A stretch of DNA of 64,000 nucleotides from Saccharothrix longispora (GCF_030852425.1 NZ_NSDM01000009.1:62001-126000); one strand, 5' to 3'. Positions 8,827 to 17,797 are shown, counted from the stretch's first letter. The notes: generated by a model not told the origin, from the letters alone. Translations and numbers: made by a program.

Positions 8827-9762
8827 GTGTTCTTGACCGTGACGGCCAATCCGAGCGTGGACCGCACAGTCGAGGTCGACCGGCTGACCAGGGGCGGGCT
8901 GCACCGCGCGTCCGGGGTGCACGTGCAGCCCGGCGGCAAGGGGATCAACGTCGCCCGCGCCCTGGTGCGCAACGGCTGCAAGGCCCGTGCCGTGGTGCCG
9001 GCCGGTGGCGCGGAGGGCGACCAGCTCATCCGCCTGCTCACCGAGTACAGCATCGAGGTCGTGCGGGTCGCCGCACTCGGCCCGGTGCGCAGCAACATCA
9101 CCGTCGTCGAGCCCGACGCCACGGTGACCAAGCTGAACGAGGCCGGAGCCCGGCTGAGCGGCCCCGAGCTGGAGGCGTTCTGCGACGCGGTGCTGACCCA
9201 CATGTCCGGAGTGGACTGGGTGGTCGCCGCCGGGAGCCTCCCGCCGGGGGTGCCGGCCGAGTTCTACGCCGATCTGATCAAGCGCCTCGCGCCCACCGGC
9301 GCGAAGGTCGCGGTGGACACCAGCGGCACCGCGCTGCTGGCCGCGGTGGAGGCCGGACCGACCCTGGTCAAGCCGAACCTGGAGGAGTTGGCCGAGGCGG
9401 TCGACCGTCCACTGCGGACGTTGCGGGAGGTCGTCGACGCGGCAGGGGAACTGCGTTCCCTGGGCGCCGAGGCGGTGTTGGCCAGTCTCGGCGGGCAAGG
9501 CGCCGTGCTGGTCGACGGCGAGGGCTCCTGGCACGCCGAGGCACGGGCCGAAGCCCGCAGCTCGGTCGGCGCCGGGGACGCGCTGCTCGCCGGGTTCCTC
9601 TCCGCAGGGGGAATTGGCCCTTCCGCACTGGCCACGGGCGTCGCATGGGGAGCGGCGGCCGTTTCGTTGCCCGGCAGCACCATGCCGGGCCCGGAAGACG
9701 TGCGCGCACACCGGGTGGTGGTGCACCCGGACATCGAGTGGGATCGCCGGATCGACGAGTGA
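8827..9762 (+). CDS. PfkB-family sugar-phosphate kinase (1-phosphofructokinase / tagatose-6-phosphate kinase type)
   Basis: A 311-residue PfkB kinase of the FruK/LacC branch, which phosphorylates a ketose monophosphate to the bisphosphate with ATP. Signature 1 is QPGGKGINVARAL (residues 35-47). Signature 2 is VGAGDALLAGF, with catalytic base Asp251. It starts at GTG 8827 after GAGGTGGTG. It is the first gene of a PTS operon whose later members oxidise a hexitol phosphate, so the substrate may be tagatose-6-P or another ketose phosphate and not only fructose-1-P. No aldolase gene follows; the bisphosphate would be cleaved by an enzyme encoded elsewhere. The family call is firm, the exact substrate is not. 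Confidence 0.88.
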   Translation: MFLTVTANPSVDRTVEVDRLTRGGLHRASGVHVQPGGKGINVARALVRNGCKARAVVPAGGAEGDQLIRLLTEYSIEVVRVAALGPVRSNITVVEPDATVTKLNEAGARLSGPELEAFCDAVLTHMSGVDWVVAAGSLPPGVPAEFYADLIKRLAPTGAKVAVDTSGTALLAAVEAGPTLVKPNLEELAEAVDRPLRTLREVVDAAGELRSLGAEAVLASLGGQGAVLVDGEGSWHAEARAEARSSVGAGDALLAGFLSAGGIGPSALATGVAWGAAAVSLPGSTMPGPEDVRAHRVVVHPDIEWDRRIDE

Positions 9763-9868
9763 TCCGACGGCACCCGCCGGTCGCCGATGCCGGGCGACGA
9801 CGCCCGGCTCCCGCCGCAACAGCGACGGCGTTCTCCCAGTCCCTCCAGCAGTAGTGGAAGTGTCAACG

Positions 9869-10984
9869 ATGACGAGCAACGACACCCAGGCCCCTGAAGA
9901 CACCCAATCCCGCGGCCAGCGCGCGCGGGTAGGCATCCAGCGCTTCGGTGGACACCTCGCCGCCATGGTCATGCCCAACATCGGCGCGTTCATCGCGTGG
10001 GGCCTGATCACCGCGATGTTCATCCCCACGGGGTGGATCCCCAACGAGACGATCGGCGAACTCGTCGGTCCGATGATCACGTTCCTGCTGCCGACCCTCA
10101 TCGGGTACACCGGCGGCCGGCTGGTCCACGGCCAGCGCGGCGCGGTGGTCGGCGCGATCGCCACCTTCGGCGTGATCGTCGGCGCGGACATCCCCATGTT
10201 CCTCGGCGCGATGATCGTCGGCCCCCTCGGCGGCTTCCTGATCAAGCTCTGGGACGAGAAGGTCGGCGTCAACGTCGCGCCGGGCTTCAAGATGCTGGTC
10301 GACAACTTCAGCGCCGGCATCATCGGCGGCGCGCTCGCGGTCGGCAGCCTGTTCTCCATCGGCCCGATCGTCGAGGGCATCACCAAGGCGCTCGGCAACG
10401 GCGTGCAGTGGCTGCTCGACGTCGGCGTGCTGCCCCTGGTGTCGGTGATCGTCGAACCCGCCAAGATCCTGTTCCTCAACAACGCCATCAACCACGGCGT
10501 GCTGAGCCCCCTGGGCGTGGCCGAGGCGTTGGAGAACGGCAAGGCGATCCACTTCCTCATCGAGTCCAACCCCGGCCCGGGCCTGGGCGTGCTCGCCGCG
10601 CTGAGCGTGTTCGGCCCCCGCGCGGCCCGCGCCACCGCCCCCGGCGCGATCGTCATCCAGTTCCTCGGCGGCATCCACGAGATCTACTTCCCGTACATCC
10701 TGGCGAACCCGAAGCTGCTGCTCTCGGTCGTCACGGGCGGCGCGGCCGGCGTGCTCACGTTCAGCATCTTCGACGCGGGTCTCGTCGCGACGCCGTCGCC
10801 TGGCAGCATCATCGCCCTGATGGCCGTGACGCCGAAGGGCGGGCACTTCGGGGTCATCGCGGGTGTGCTGGCCGCGGCGGTCGTGGCGTTCGTGGTGGCC
10901 GCGGCGCTGATGAAGTTCGGCCGGGACGCCCGCCGCGAGGAGCGGGACCAGCAGATCGCCAACGGTGGCGCGGTCACGGCCTGA
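9869..10984 (+). CDS. PTS mannitol-type EIIC permease
   Basis: A 371-residue integral membrane EIIC of the mannitol/fructose superfamily. It resembles the membrane half of MtlA without fused EIIB or EIIA domains. Visible hallmarks are GGHLAAMVMPNIGAFIAWGL near the N-terminus, TLIGYTGGRLVHGQRGAVVG, the conserved FLNNAINHGVL segment, and FLGGIHEIYFPYIL, which carries the sugar-binding GIHE motif. ATG 9869 follows GGAAG. Together with the EIIB and EIIA genes just downstream it would carry a hexitol across the membrane and phosphorylate it. Mannitol is the default guess, but the zinc dehydrogenase in the operon argues for leaving the substrate open. Confidence 0.9.
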   Translation: MTSNDTQAPEDTQSRGQRARVGIQRFGGHLAAMVMPNIGAFIAWGLITAMFIPTGWIPNETIGELVGPMITFLLPTLIGYTGGRLVHGQRGAVVGAIATFGVIVGADIPMFLGAMIVGPLGGFLIKLWDEKVGVNVAPGFKMLVDNFSAGIIGGALAVGSLFSIGPIVEGITKALGNGVQWLLDVGVLPLVSVIVEPAKILFLNNAINHGVLSPLGVAEALENGKAIHFLIESNPGPGLGVLAALSVFGPRAARATAPGAIVIQFLGGIHEIYFPYILANPKLLLSVVTGGAAGVLTFSIFDAGLVATPSPGSIIALMAVTPKGGHFGVIAGVLAAAVVAFVVAAALMKFGRDARREERDQQIANGGAVTA

Positions 10985-11026
10985 CCGGTCGGGCCCCCGG
11001 ACACCGGACGAGAGGAACAGGGACGC

Positions 11027-11329
11027 ATGAGCATCCAGGGCAAGGACATCACCAAGGTGGTCATCGCCTGCGACGCGGGCATGGGCAGCAGCGTCATGGT
11101 GGCGTCGCAGATGGCCAAGCGGCTCAAGCCGTACAAGGTGGCCGTGCAGCACAGCCCGGTCAACGAGATCCCGGCCGACGCGCAGGTCGTGCTGTGCCAG
11201 CAGGGCCTGGTGCCCCGGGCGCAGAAGAACTCGTCGGGCGCGCTCGTCATCGGCTTCCAGAACTTCATGGGCGACCCGGTGTTCGACCGGGTGGAAGCCG
11301 CCATCCGGGACGGTGGGGAGCTTGGCTGA
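11027..11329 (+). CDS. PTS EIIB subunit (mannitol type)
   Basis: A 100-residue cytoplasmic EIIB. The phosphorylated cysteine is Cys15 in the motif VVIACDAGMGSSVMVASQM, typical of mannitol-family EIIB domains. ATG 11027 follows an AGAGGAA ribosome site. It takes phosphate from the EIIA encoded next and passes it to the sugar bound to EIIC. Its stop codon overlaps the start of the EIIA gene by 8 bp, so the two are translationally coupled. Confidence 0.92.
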   Translation: MSIQGKDITKVVIACDAGMGSSVMVASQMAKRLKPYKVAVQHSPVNEIPADAQVVLCQQGLVPRAQKNSSGALVIGFQNFMGDPVFDRVEAAIRDGGELG

Positions 11330-11780
11330 GTTGCTGACCGCGGAGGGGGTCCGGCTCGGCCGGACCGCCGCCGACCGCACCTCGGCGATCGACCAGGTCG
11401 GGGCCGCGCTGCTGGAGCTCGGCGCGGTCGACCCCGAGTACCTGACCGCCATGCACGAGCGCGAAGCCTCGGTCTCGACCTTCATCGGCGAGGGCGTGGC
11501 CATCCCGCACGGCACGGACGCCTCGCGGGTCCACGTCCGCCGGTCCTCGCTGGCGGTGCTCCAGTTCCCCGAAGGGGTGGACTGGGGCGGCGAGGACGTG
11601 CGGTTGTGCGTCGGCATCGCGGCGAAGGGCACCGAGCAGGTCGGCATCCTGTCCGCCCTGGCCCACGTGCTCATGGACCCCGAACGGGCGGCCGAGCTGC
11701 GGCAGGCCCCCGACGCCGACACCGTCCTGCGCATCCTGCGGACGGTGGACACCGAGAAGGACGAGGAGACAGCGCAGTGA
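11322..11780 (+). CDS. PTS EIIA subunit (mannitol/fructose type)
   Basis: A 152-residue EIIA of the PTS_EIIA_2 family. The phosphorylated histidine is His63 in VAIPHGTDASRV. I chose TTG 11322, which has GTGGGGAG just upstream and overlaps the EIIB stop; an in-frame GTG at 11313 would add three residues. It receives phosphate from HPr, encoded at the end of the same operon, and passes it to EIIB Cys15. Its TGA stop overlaps the GTG start of the dehydrogenase gene. Confidence 0.9.
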   Translation: MAELLTAEGVRLGRTAADRTSAIDQVGAALLELGAVDPEYLTAMHEREASVSTFIGEGVAIPHGTDASRVHVRRSSLAVLQFPEGVDWGGEDVRLCVGIAAKGTEQVGILSALAHVLMDPERAAELRQAPDADTVLRILRTVDTEKDEETAQ

Positions 11781-12826
11781 AGGTGGCCCGGTTCTACGCG
11801 CCCGGCGACATCCGCATCGAGGACATGCCCGAGCCCACCGCGGGCCCCGGCGAGCTGAAGCTGCGGGTGCGCAACACCTCGACGTGCGGGACGGACCTCA
11901 AGATCTTCCGGCACGGGCACCACCACATCGACCCGCCGCGCGTGATCGGCCACGAGATCGCGGGTGAGGTCGTGGAGGTGGGCTCGGAGGTGAACGGCTG
12001 GGCCGCGGGGGACCGGGTCCAGGTCATCGCCGCCATCCCGTGCGGGGAGTGCCCCGAGTGCCTGCGCGGGTGGATGACCATCTGCCCCAACCAGCTCTCG
12101 ATGGGCTACCACTTCGAGGGCGGCTTCGCCGAGTACATGATCGTCCCGGCGAACGTCCTCAAGGTGGACGGCGTCAACCGCATCCCGGACGGCGTGAGCT
12201 ACGCGGAGGCGTCGGTGGCCGAGCCGCTGGCGTGCGTGCTCAACGGCCAGGAGCTGGCCCGGGTCGGCGACGGCGACACGGTCGTGGTGGTCGGCGCCGG
12301 CCCGATCGGCTGCCTGCACGTGCGGCTGGCCCGCGCCCGCGGCGCGGAGAACGTCTACTTGGTGGAGCTCAACCGCGGCCGGCTCGACATGGCCGCCGAG
12401 CTGGTCAAGCCGGAAGCGGCGATCTGCGCGGCCGAGGTCGACCCGATCCAGGCGGTGCTGGACCTCACCGGCGGGCGCGGCGCGGACGTGGTGATCACCG
12501 CGTCGGCGGCGGGCAAGACGCAGGAGGACGCGCTGAAGATGGTCGCGCGCCGCGGCCGGATCAGCTTCTTCGGCGGCCTGCCGAAGGACAACCCGATCAT
12601 CGCGTGCGACTCGAACCTCGTGCACTACCGCGAGCTGACGATCGTGGGCGCGAACGGGTCCAGCCCGGACCACAACAAGAAGGCGCTGGAGCTGATCGCG
12701 ACGGGCGCCGTGCCGGTGGCCGACCTGATCACGCACCACCTGCCGCTGGAGAAGGTGCTGGAGGCCATCGACGTGGTCGCCGGTGGCACCGCCATCAAGG
12801 TGACGATCGAGCCCGTCGCGGGCTGA
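11777..12826 (+). CDS. Zinc-dependent medium-chain dehydrogenase, probably a polyol-phosphate dehydrogenase
   Basis: A 349-residue MDR-family oxidoreductase. The catalytic zinc site is seen in CGTDLKIFRHG and GHEIAGEVVEVG. The structural zinc cluster is present as CGECPECLRGWMTIC. NAD(P) binding is shown by VVVVGAGPIGCLHVRLARARGA. In this setting it would oxidise the hexitol phosphate delivered by the PTS to a ketose phosphate for the PfkB kinase, as GatD does for galactitol-1-phosphate. Classical mannitol-1-phosphate dehydrogenase belongs to a different family, so this operon may serve galactitol, arabitol, sorbitol or another polyol. The GTG start overlaps the EIIA stop as GTGA. Confidence 0.85.
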   Translation: MKVARFYAPGDIRIEDMPEPTAGPGELKLRVRNTSTCGTDLKIFRHGHHHIDPPRVIGHEIAGEVVEVGSEVNGWAAGDRVQVIAAIPCGECPECLRGWMTICPNQLSMGYHFEGGFAEYMIVPANVLKVDGVNRIPDGVSYAEASVAEPLACVLNGQELARVGDGDTVVVVGAGPIGCLHVRLARARGAENVYLVELNRGRLDMAAELVKPEAAICAAEVDPIQAVLDLTGGRGADVVITASAAGKTQEDALKMVARRGRISFFGGLPKDNPIIACDSNLVHYRELTIVGANGSSPDHNKKALELIATGAVPVADLITHHLPLEKVLEAIDVVAGGTAIKVTIEPVAG

Positions 12827-12874
12827 TCGCGCACCACCCGCACGGACGGTCGACGAGGACGAGGAGGCGCGGAG

Positions 12875-14545
12875 TTGTCGCAGGTGGCTGAGGTCTCGGA
12901 CCAGCCGGTCGGGTCCAGGGAGCTGACCGGCAACCCGGCGAGCCCCGGTCAGGCGGTGGGCGTGGTGGCCAGGCCGGCCACCGCGCCGGAGCTGCCCGCC
13001 GAGGTGCCCGCGCCGGGACCGGCGCAGGACGAGGTGGACGCCGCCGCGGCCGCGCTCGGCTCGGTGGTCGCGGACCTCACCGAGCGGGCCGCCGGCCTGA
13101 CCGGCGAGGCCCGCGACATCCTCGACACCCAGATCGCCATGGCGGACGACCCCGCCCTGGTCGACGGCATCCGCGCCGCCGTCGACCGGGGGCGCCCGGC
13201 GGCCTGGGCCGTGCACGACGCGTTCGCCGTCCACCTTGAGGCGCTGGCCGCGCTCGGCGGGTACCTCGCCGAGCGGACCGGCGACCTCGCCGACCTGCGG
13301 GACCGGGCCATCGCGGTGCTGCTGGGCGTGCCCACACCCGGCATCCCCGTGCGCGACGAGCCGTTCGTGCTGGTGGGCGTCGACCTGGCGCCCGCCGACA
13401 CGGTCACCCTCGACCCGGCCAAGGTGCTGGCGATCGTCACGTCCAAGGGCGGGCCGACCAGCCACACCGCCATCCTCGCCCGCTCCCTCGGCATCCCGGC
13501 CGTGGTCGGGTGCGCCGACGCCGACTCGCTCGCCGACGGCGACCGGGTCGTGGTGGACGGCACCCGCGGCGTCGTGGTCACGTCCCCCGACGACGACGCC
13601 GCCGACCGGGTCGCCCGGGCCGCCGCCGAGCGCGAGGCCTCCCTGGCCCGCCACAGCGGCCCCGGGGCCACTGCCGACGGCCACCAGGTCAAGCTGCTGC
13701 TCAACGTGGGCGGCGCGACCGACGGCGACGTGGACGCCGAGGGCGTCGGCCTGTTCCGCACCGAGTTCCTGTTCCTCGACCGCACCGACGCGCCCTCCCG
13801 CGAGGAGCAGCGCCGCGCGTACGGCGAGGTGTTCCGGCTCTTCGGCGACCGACCGGTGGTCGTGCGCACGCTCGACGCCGGCGCGGACAAGCCGCTGCCG
13901 TTCGCCAACGCCGACGACGAGCCCAACCCGGCGCTCGGCGTGCGCGGCTACCGCGTGTCGTGGCGCAAGCCGGACCTGCTGGCCGACCAGCTGGCCGCCA
14001 TCGCCGACGCCGCCGCCGAGCACGGCACCGACGTGCGCGTGATGGCCCCCATGATCGCGACCGCCGCCGAGGCCCGGGCCTTCGTCGCGCTGGCGCGGTC
14101 GGCAGGCCTCGGCAACGTCGGCGTGATGATCGAGATCCCGGCCGCCGCGCTGCGCGCCGCCGACATCCTCGCCGCGGTCGACTTCGTCAGCCTCGGCACC
14201 AACGACCTGTCCCAGTACGCGTTCGGCGCCGACCGGGTGCTCGGCGAGCTGGGCGCCCTGCTCGACCCGTGGCAGCCCGCGCTGCTCGACCTGGTGGCCC
14301 TGGTGGCCGAGGCCGGTCGTGCGGCGGGCAAGCCGGTGGGCGTCTGCGGCGAGGCCGCGGGCGACCCGGGCCTGGCGCCCGTGCTCGTGGGCCTCGGCGT
14401 GACCAGCCTGTCCATGTCCGCGCCCGCCGTGCCCGCCGTCCGGGCCGCGCTGCGCGAGCGGACCCTGGACGACTGCACCGACCTGGCCGAGCGCGTCCGC
14501 CGCGCCCCGGACCCCGCCACCGCGCGCTCCCGCGCGCTCGGCTGA
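12875..14545 (+). CDS. ptsI: PTS enzyme I (phosphoenolpyruvate-protein phosphotransferase)
   Basis: A 556-residue enzyme I, the usual length, which starts the PTS relay by taking phosphate from PEP. The active-site histidine is His197 in TSKGGPTSHTAILARSLGIP. PEP-binding motifs are GVGLFRTEFLFLDR, then VRTLDAGADKPLPF and VGVCGEAAGDPGLAPVLVGLGV. It starts at TTG 12875, after a strong GAGGAGG site. Finding EI and HPr inside a sugar-specific operon suggests either that this is the organism's only PTS or that the operon brings its own general proteins. In Streptomyces, ptsI and ptsH lie apart from most permease genes. Confidence 0.93.
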   Translation: MSQVAEVSDQPVGSRELTGNPASPGQAVGVVARPATAPELPAEVPAPGPAQDEVDAAAAALGSVVADLTERAAGLTGEARDILDTQIAMADDPALVDGIRAAVDRGRPAAWAVHDAFAVHLEALAALGGYLAERTGDLADLRDRAIAVLLGVPTPGIPVRDEPFVLVGVDLAPADTVTLDPAKVLAIVTSKGGPTSHTAILARSLGIPAVVGCADADSLADGDRVVVDGTRGVVVTSPDDDAADRVARAAAEREASLARHSGPGATADGHQVKLLLNVGGATDGDVDAEGVGLFRTEFLFLDRTDAPSREEQRRAYGEVFRLFGDRPVVVRTLDAGADKPLPFANADDEPNPALGVRGYRVSWRKPDLLADQLAAIADAAAEHGTDVRVMAPMIATAAEARAFVALARSAGLGNVGVMIEIPAAALRAADILAAVDFVSLGTNDLSQYAFGADRVLGELGALLDPWQPALLDLVALVAEAGRAAGKPVGVCGEAAGDPGLAPVLVGLGVTSLSMSAPAVPAVRAALRERTLDDCTDLAERVRRAPDPATARSRALG

Positions 14546-14580
14546 CGCGGGGACGGGGCGACGATGTGGAGGAACCACCC

Positions 14581-15558
14581 GTGACCGTCCCGTCCCGGTC
14601 GCCGTCCCGCGGCCCGCTGCCCGCGGAGCCCGCGCCGCCGCACCGCACCGCCGCCCACCGCGCCACCGTGCCTGTCCCCACCGTGCCCGCCGCCACCCAT
14701 CCCGCAGCGCCCCACCCCGCGACGCCGGAGCGGGTTCCGCGCGACCCGCGGGAGGCGTGCCTCTGGTACGGGCGCCGCTTCGGCTGGCGCGTGGTGGCCG
14801 GCCCCGCCGGGGTCAGGCTGGTGCTCGCGGGCGGCACGGTGGGCTTCCTCGTGCCCGCGGGCCTCGCCGCCGTCGTGCTCGCCCGCTTCGACGCGGTCGG
14901 CGTGCCCGCGCCCGCCGTCGTGCGGCCGGACGGCCCCGTGGTCTTCCTGGCCGACGCCAACGACCGCTGGTGGAGCCAGGGCGACATGCCCGCGGGCGTG
15001 GTGTTCCTGCGCGCGCCCACCGAGGTGCCGCTGCCACCCACGCCCGTGTGCGGCGCCCGGCTGCGCTGGGCGCGCCCGGTCGAGGCGGGGGAGCGCTGGC
15101 TGCCCGTCGCCGAGGGCGTGCTGTCCGTCATCCGCTCCGCGCTGGAGCCCGTGCGCCGGCCCGCCGCGCCCTGGCCCGCGCGCGACGTCGAGTTGTCGAC
15201 CGGCCGGTTCCCCCGGCCGGTCCGGCGGGAACGGCTCGGACGCCCGTTCCCGCACCGCGAGGAGGAGGCAGAGTTGCCCAGTACACGAGTCACCATCGGT
15301 TCGCCGGTCGGTCTGCACGCCCGACCGGCCAAGCTCCTGGTCGAGGCCGCGCGCAAGCAGGGCGGCAAGGTCCGCATCGGCCGCAGCGAGGACGCCCTGG
15401 TCGACGCGGCCAGCATCCTCGCGGTCATGTCGCTGGGCGTGAAGGGCGGCGAGGAGGTCGTGCTCACCGTCGAGGGCGACCAGGCGGACACCGCGCTGGC
15501 CGAGCTGTCCGAACTGCTGTCGACCGACCTGGACGCGGCTCCCGCGGCCGGGGGCTGA
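14581..15558 (+). CDS. Uncharacterised domain in frame with HPr (possible fusion protein)
   Basis: The reading frame opens at GTG 14581, with GGAGGAACC upstream, and runs without a stop through an unknown region into HPr. Residues 1-50 are Pro/Ala/Thr-rich and probably disordered. Residues 55-165 form a compact hydrophobic domain (CLWYGRRFGWRVVAGPAGVRL, later ADANDRWWSQGDMPAGVVFL). It faintly recalls the N-terminal fold of actinobacterial prim-pol-like proteins, but I see no catalytic acidic triad, and that resemblance is a guess. Residues 166-230 are Arg/Pro-rich. Residue 232 onward is HPr. Either this is one 325-residue fusion, or the unknown protein reads through into an independently started HPr (see the next entry). 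Confidence 0.6.
   Translation: MTVPSRSPSRGPLPAEPAPPHRTAAHRATVPVPTVPAATHPAAPHPATPERVPRDPREACLWYGRRFGWRVVAGPAGVRLVLAGGTVGFLVPAGLAAVVLARFDAVGVPAPAVVRPDGPVVFLADANDRWWSQGDMPAGVVFLRAPTEVPLPPTPVCGARLRWARPVEAGERWLPVAEGVLSVIRSALEPVRRPAAPWPARDVELSTGRFPRPVRRERLGRPFPHREEEAELPSTRVTIGSPVGLHARPAKLLVEAARKQGGKVRIGRSEDALVDAASILAVMSLGVKGGEEVVLTVEGDQADTALAELSELLSTDLDAAPAAGG
15274..15558 (+). CDS. ptsH: HPr phosphocarrier protein
   Basis: If started at TTG 15274 this is a 94-residue HPr, near the normal length. The N-terminus reads MPSTRVTIGSPVGLHARPAK, with phosphorylated His15 in GLHARPA and the regulatory-site serine region at DAASILAVMSLG (Ser47). An excellent ribosome site, GAGGAGG, lies just before the TTG, which is the main reason to believe the internal start. 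The same frame is open upstream to 14581. HPr takes phosphate from EI, encoded 730 bp upstream, and donates it to the EIIA of this operon. Confidence 0.85.
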   Translation: MPSTRVTIGSPVGLHARPAKLLVEAARKQGGKVRIGRSEDALVDAASILAVMSLGVKGGEEVVLTVEGDQADTALAELSELLSTDLDAAPAAGG

Positions 15559-15668
15559 CGGCCGAATCCAGGGGATTCCCCAGTTCTGCCAAGCCATACT
15601 CGATGTGTGCACTTCGGACGGTCCGCCTCCACACCGCGCGGCGGCACCCCGGCGAAAGGGCGAACATC

Positions 15669-15878
15669 GTGCAGCAGAACAGGAAGGCGTTGCTGATCGG
15701 CGGCCCCAGGACGATCGACGGCGAGGTCGTGGAGCTGACCGAGGGCGTCGACGTGAAGGTCCGCGTCCCCCACGCCTCGGGGCACGAGCACTTCACGCGC
15801 AGCGAGGAGAGCAGGCTGGTCGACGGTGAGCACCTGCCGGTGTTCACCTGGTCCTACCGGACGAAGATCGCCGAATGA
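15669..15878 (+). CDS. Small DUF5988-like protein
   Basis: A 69-residue protein: ALLIGGPRTIDGEVVEL, then VKVRVPHASGHEHFTRSE, ending VFTWSYRTKIAE. This matches my memory of DUF5988 proteins (about 70 residues, GYEHF motif, ending in RTKIAE), which are often found beside natural-product genes in actinomycetes. The function is unknown. GTG 15669 has a GAAAGGG ribosome site. A short palindrome, GGGGATTCCCC, lies about 90 bp upstream and could be an operator. The neighbouring methyltransferase is on the opposite strand. Confidence 0.65.
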   Translation: MQQNRKALLIGGPRTIDGEVVELTEGVDVKVRVPHASGHEHFTRSEESRLVDGEHLPVFTWSYRTKIAE

Positions 15879-15990
15879 GCCCCGTCGTCCGCCGGTGCCC
15901 GACGCCCGGCGGACGACGTGACGCGCAGCGGTGGACGGGTCGCCCCGAGGCCCGTCCACCGCTCCCGTCCCACGCGGAGCCGCCCGCGGC

Positions 15991-16659
15991 TCAGCGGGGC
16001 CGGCGGCGGGCCAGCGTGATGCCGTCCGCGGCGGGGAGCATCGAGATGTCCACCCGGGGATCGGTGAGCAGGGAGGCGTTGAACTCCCGGATGGCCACCG
16101 TGTCGGCGTCCTGGGCGGTCGGGTCCACCACGCGGCCGAAGAACAGCGTGTTGTCGACGACGACGAGCCCGCCGTCGCGCACCAGCTCCACCGCCGCGTC
16201 GAAGTACGCGCCGACGCCGACCTTGTCGGCGTCGACGAACACCAGGTCCACCCACCCCGTCCCGTGCTCCTCGGCCAGCGCCGCCAGGGTCCGCCCGGCC
16301 GGTCCCACCCGCAGGTCGATCCGGTCCGCCACGCCCGCGCGCTCCCAGTAGGGCCGCCCCACGTCGGGCCACCGCCCGGTGATGTCGCACGTGACGACCC
16401 GACCGCCCGGCCCCACCGCCCGCGCCAGGCACAGCGTCGCGTACCCGGTGAACGTGCCCACCTCCAGCACGGTGCCCGCGCCGACCAGCCCCGCGAGCAG
16501 GTGCAGCAGCTGCCCCTCCTCGGGGGTCACCTGCATCGCGGACCCGGCGGGCAGGAGGGCCGTCTCCTCCCGCAGTTCGCGCAGCACGTCGTCCTCCCGC
16601 AGGGAGGTGACGCGGATGTAGTCGTCCAGTTCCCTCGTCACCACAACTTGGTTCGCCAT
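15991..16659 (-). CDS. Class I SAM-dependent O-methyltransferase (caffeoyl-CoA/catechol type)
   Basis: A 222-residue O-methyltransferase of family 3. SAM motif I is [20 protein letters not shown] (residues 64-83). The metal/SAM acidic segment is LVFVDADK, followed by [15 protein letters not shown], as in the Mg-dependent catechol and caffeoyl-CoA enzymes. ATG 16659. It would methylate a catechol-like hydroxyl of a small molecule. No biosynthetic partners surround it, so the substrate is open. It lies 53 bp downstream of CorA on the same strand and may be co-transcribed with it. Confidence 0.88.
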   Translation of the reverse strand: MANQVVVTRELDDYIRVTSLREDDVLRELREETALLPAGSAMQVTPEEGQLLHLLAGLVGAGTVLEVGTFTGYATLCLARAVGPGGRVVTCDITGRWPDVGRPYWERAGVADRIDLRVGPAGRTLAALAEEHGTGWVDLVFVDADKVGVGAYFDAAVELVRDGGLVVVDNTLFFGRVVDPTAQDADTVAIREFNASLLTDPRVDISMLPAADGITLARRRPR

Positions 16660-16712
16660 GTCGCGGACGCTAGCCGCGCGCCCGCCGTGGAACGCCCAGA
16701 GTTCGAGCGGAC

Positions 16713-17681
16713 CTACAGCCAGTCCCGCCGCTTGAACGACGCGTACAGCCCCACCGAGAGCACCACCATCACGGTGGTCGACACCCAGAAGCCCCACGGC
16801 TGGTCGTAGCCCGGGTAGGGGACGTTCTGCCCGTAGAAGCCGGTGACGGCGGTGGGGATGGCGATGATCGCGGCCCACCCCGTCACCTTCTTCATGACCA
16901 GGTTCAGCCGGTTGCCCTGGATGTTGAGCTGGGTGTCGCGGATGGTCGCCACCAGGTCGCGCAGCGACTCGGTCCACTCCGAGGCGCGCAGCACGTGGTC
17001 GTACACGTCCTGGTAGTACGGGGCCATGGTGGCGTCCACGACGGCCTGGTCGCGCCGCACCAGGGTGTTCACCACCTCGCGCATCGGCAGCACGACGCGG
17101 CGCAGCGTCACCAGGGAGCGGCGCATCGCCAGGGCCCGCTTCTGCACGTCGCGGTTGCTCGGCTGCTCGGAGAACACCAGGTCCTCCAGCTCCTCGATGT
17201 GCTCGTCCAGGGCTTGCACGGCGTCGAAGTGGCCGTCCACCACGACGTCCAGCAGACCGTGCACGAGGAAGCCGACGCCGCTGCCCGCCAGGTGCGCCGA
17301 AGCGTCCCAGCGGTCGGTGACGGCCCCGATGTCGAAGTGGTCGTCGGCGCGGACGGTGACCAGCGCCTTGGGCGTGACGAACGCGTCGACCTCGCAGGTC
17401 CTGAGGCGGCCGGAGGTCTGGTCCAGGCGCACGGCGTAAGTGGTGAGGAACGCGTGCGTGTCGTAGATGTGGCACTTGGGTCGCTCGTGCTCCTGCATGG
17501 CGTCCTCGACGGCCAGCTCGTGCAGCCCCAGCTCGTGGGCGAGGCCGGCCAGTTCCGAGCGCGACGGGCCGCACAGGTCCACCCACACGGTGACGTCGTC
17601 GGCGAGCCGGTCGGCCACCTCCTCGACGGGGAACCCCTCGGCCTCCAGGACGCCGTCGCGGTACAGGCGGGTGTCGGTCAC
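16713..17681 (-). CDS. CorA-family divalent metal transporter with GQN in place of GMN
   Basis: A 322-residue CorA-type channel for Mg2+ or a similar ion. It has a long cytoplasmic N-terminal domain and two C-terminal membrane helices ([18 protein letters not shown], then [21 protein letters not shown]), ending in the basic tail KRRDWL. The selectivity loop after helix 1 reads [11 protein letters not shown], so residues 284-286 are GQN where the family signature is GMN. ATG 17681. Variant loops (GVN, GIN and others) occur in Zn or efflux CorA-like proteins, so ion preference may differ. Confidence 0.88.
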   Translation of the reverse strand: MTDTRLYRDGVLEAEGFPVEEVADRLADDVTVWVDLCGPSRSELAGLAHELGLHELAVEDAMQEHERPKCHIYDTHAFLTTYAVRLDQTSGRLRTCEVDAFVTPKALVTVRADDHFDIGAVTDRWDASAHLAGSGVGFLVHGLLDVVVDGHFDAVQALDEHIEELEDLVFSEQPSNRDVQKRALAMRRSLVTLRRVVLPMREVVNTLVRRDQAVVDATMAPYYQDVYDHVLRASEWTESLRDLVATIRDTQLNIQGNRLNLVMKKVTGWAAIIAIPTAVTGFYGQNVPYPGYDQPWGFWVSTTVMVVLSVGLYASFKRRDWL

Positions 17682-17797
17682 GAGCCGAGCCTAGGCCGTG
17701 CCGGGCGCGTCCCGCGGGTCCCGCCGCGGGCCCCCACCGGGTCGGGCGAAGGTGCGGGCTCCCGCGACGGCGACCACCTCGTGGTGGAGGGCGGTGG

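Noticed and set aside
9863-14578. 1571-residue minus-strand open frame across the PTS operon
   Set aside because: It is antisense to five well-recognised PTS genes and lacks any motif.
15991-17586. Methyltransferase frame extending upstream to 17586
   Set aside because: The extra N-terminus is antisense-like and overlaps CorA; the family starts at ATG 16659.
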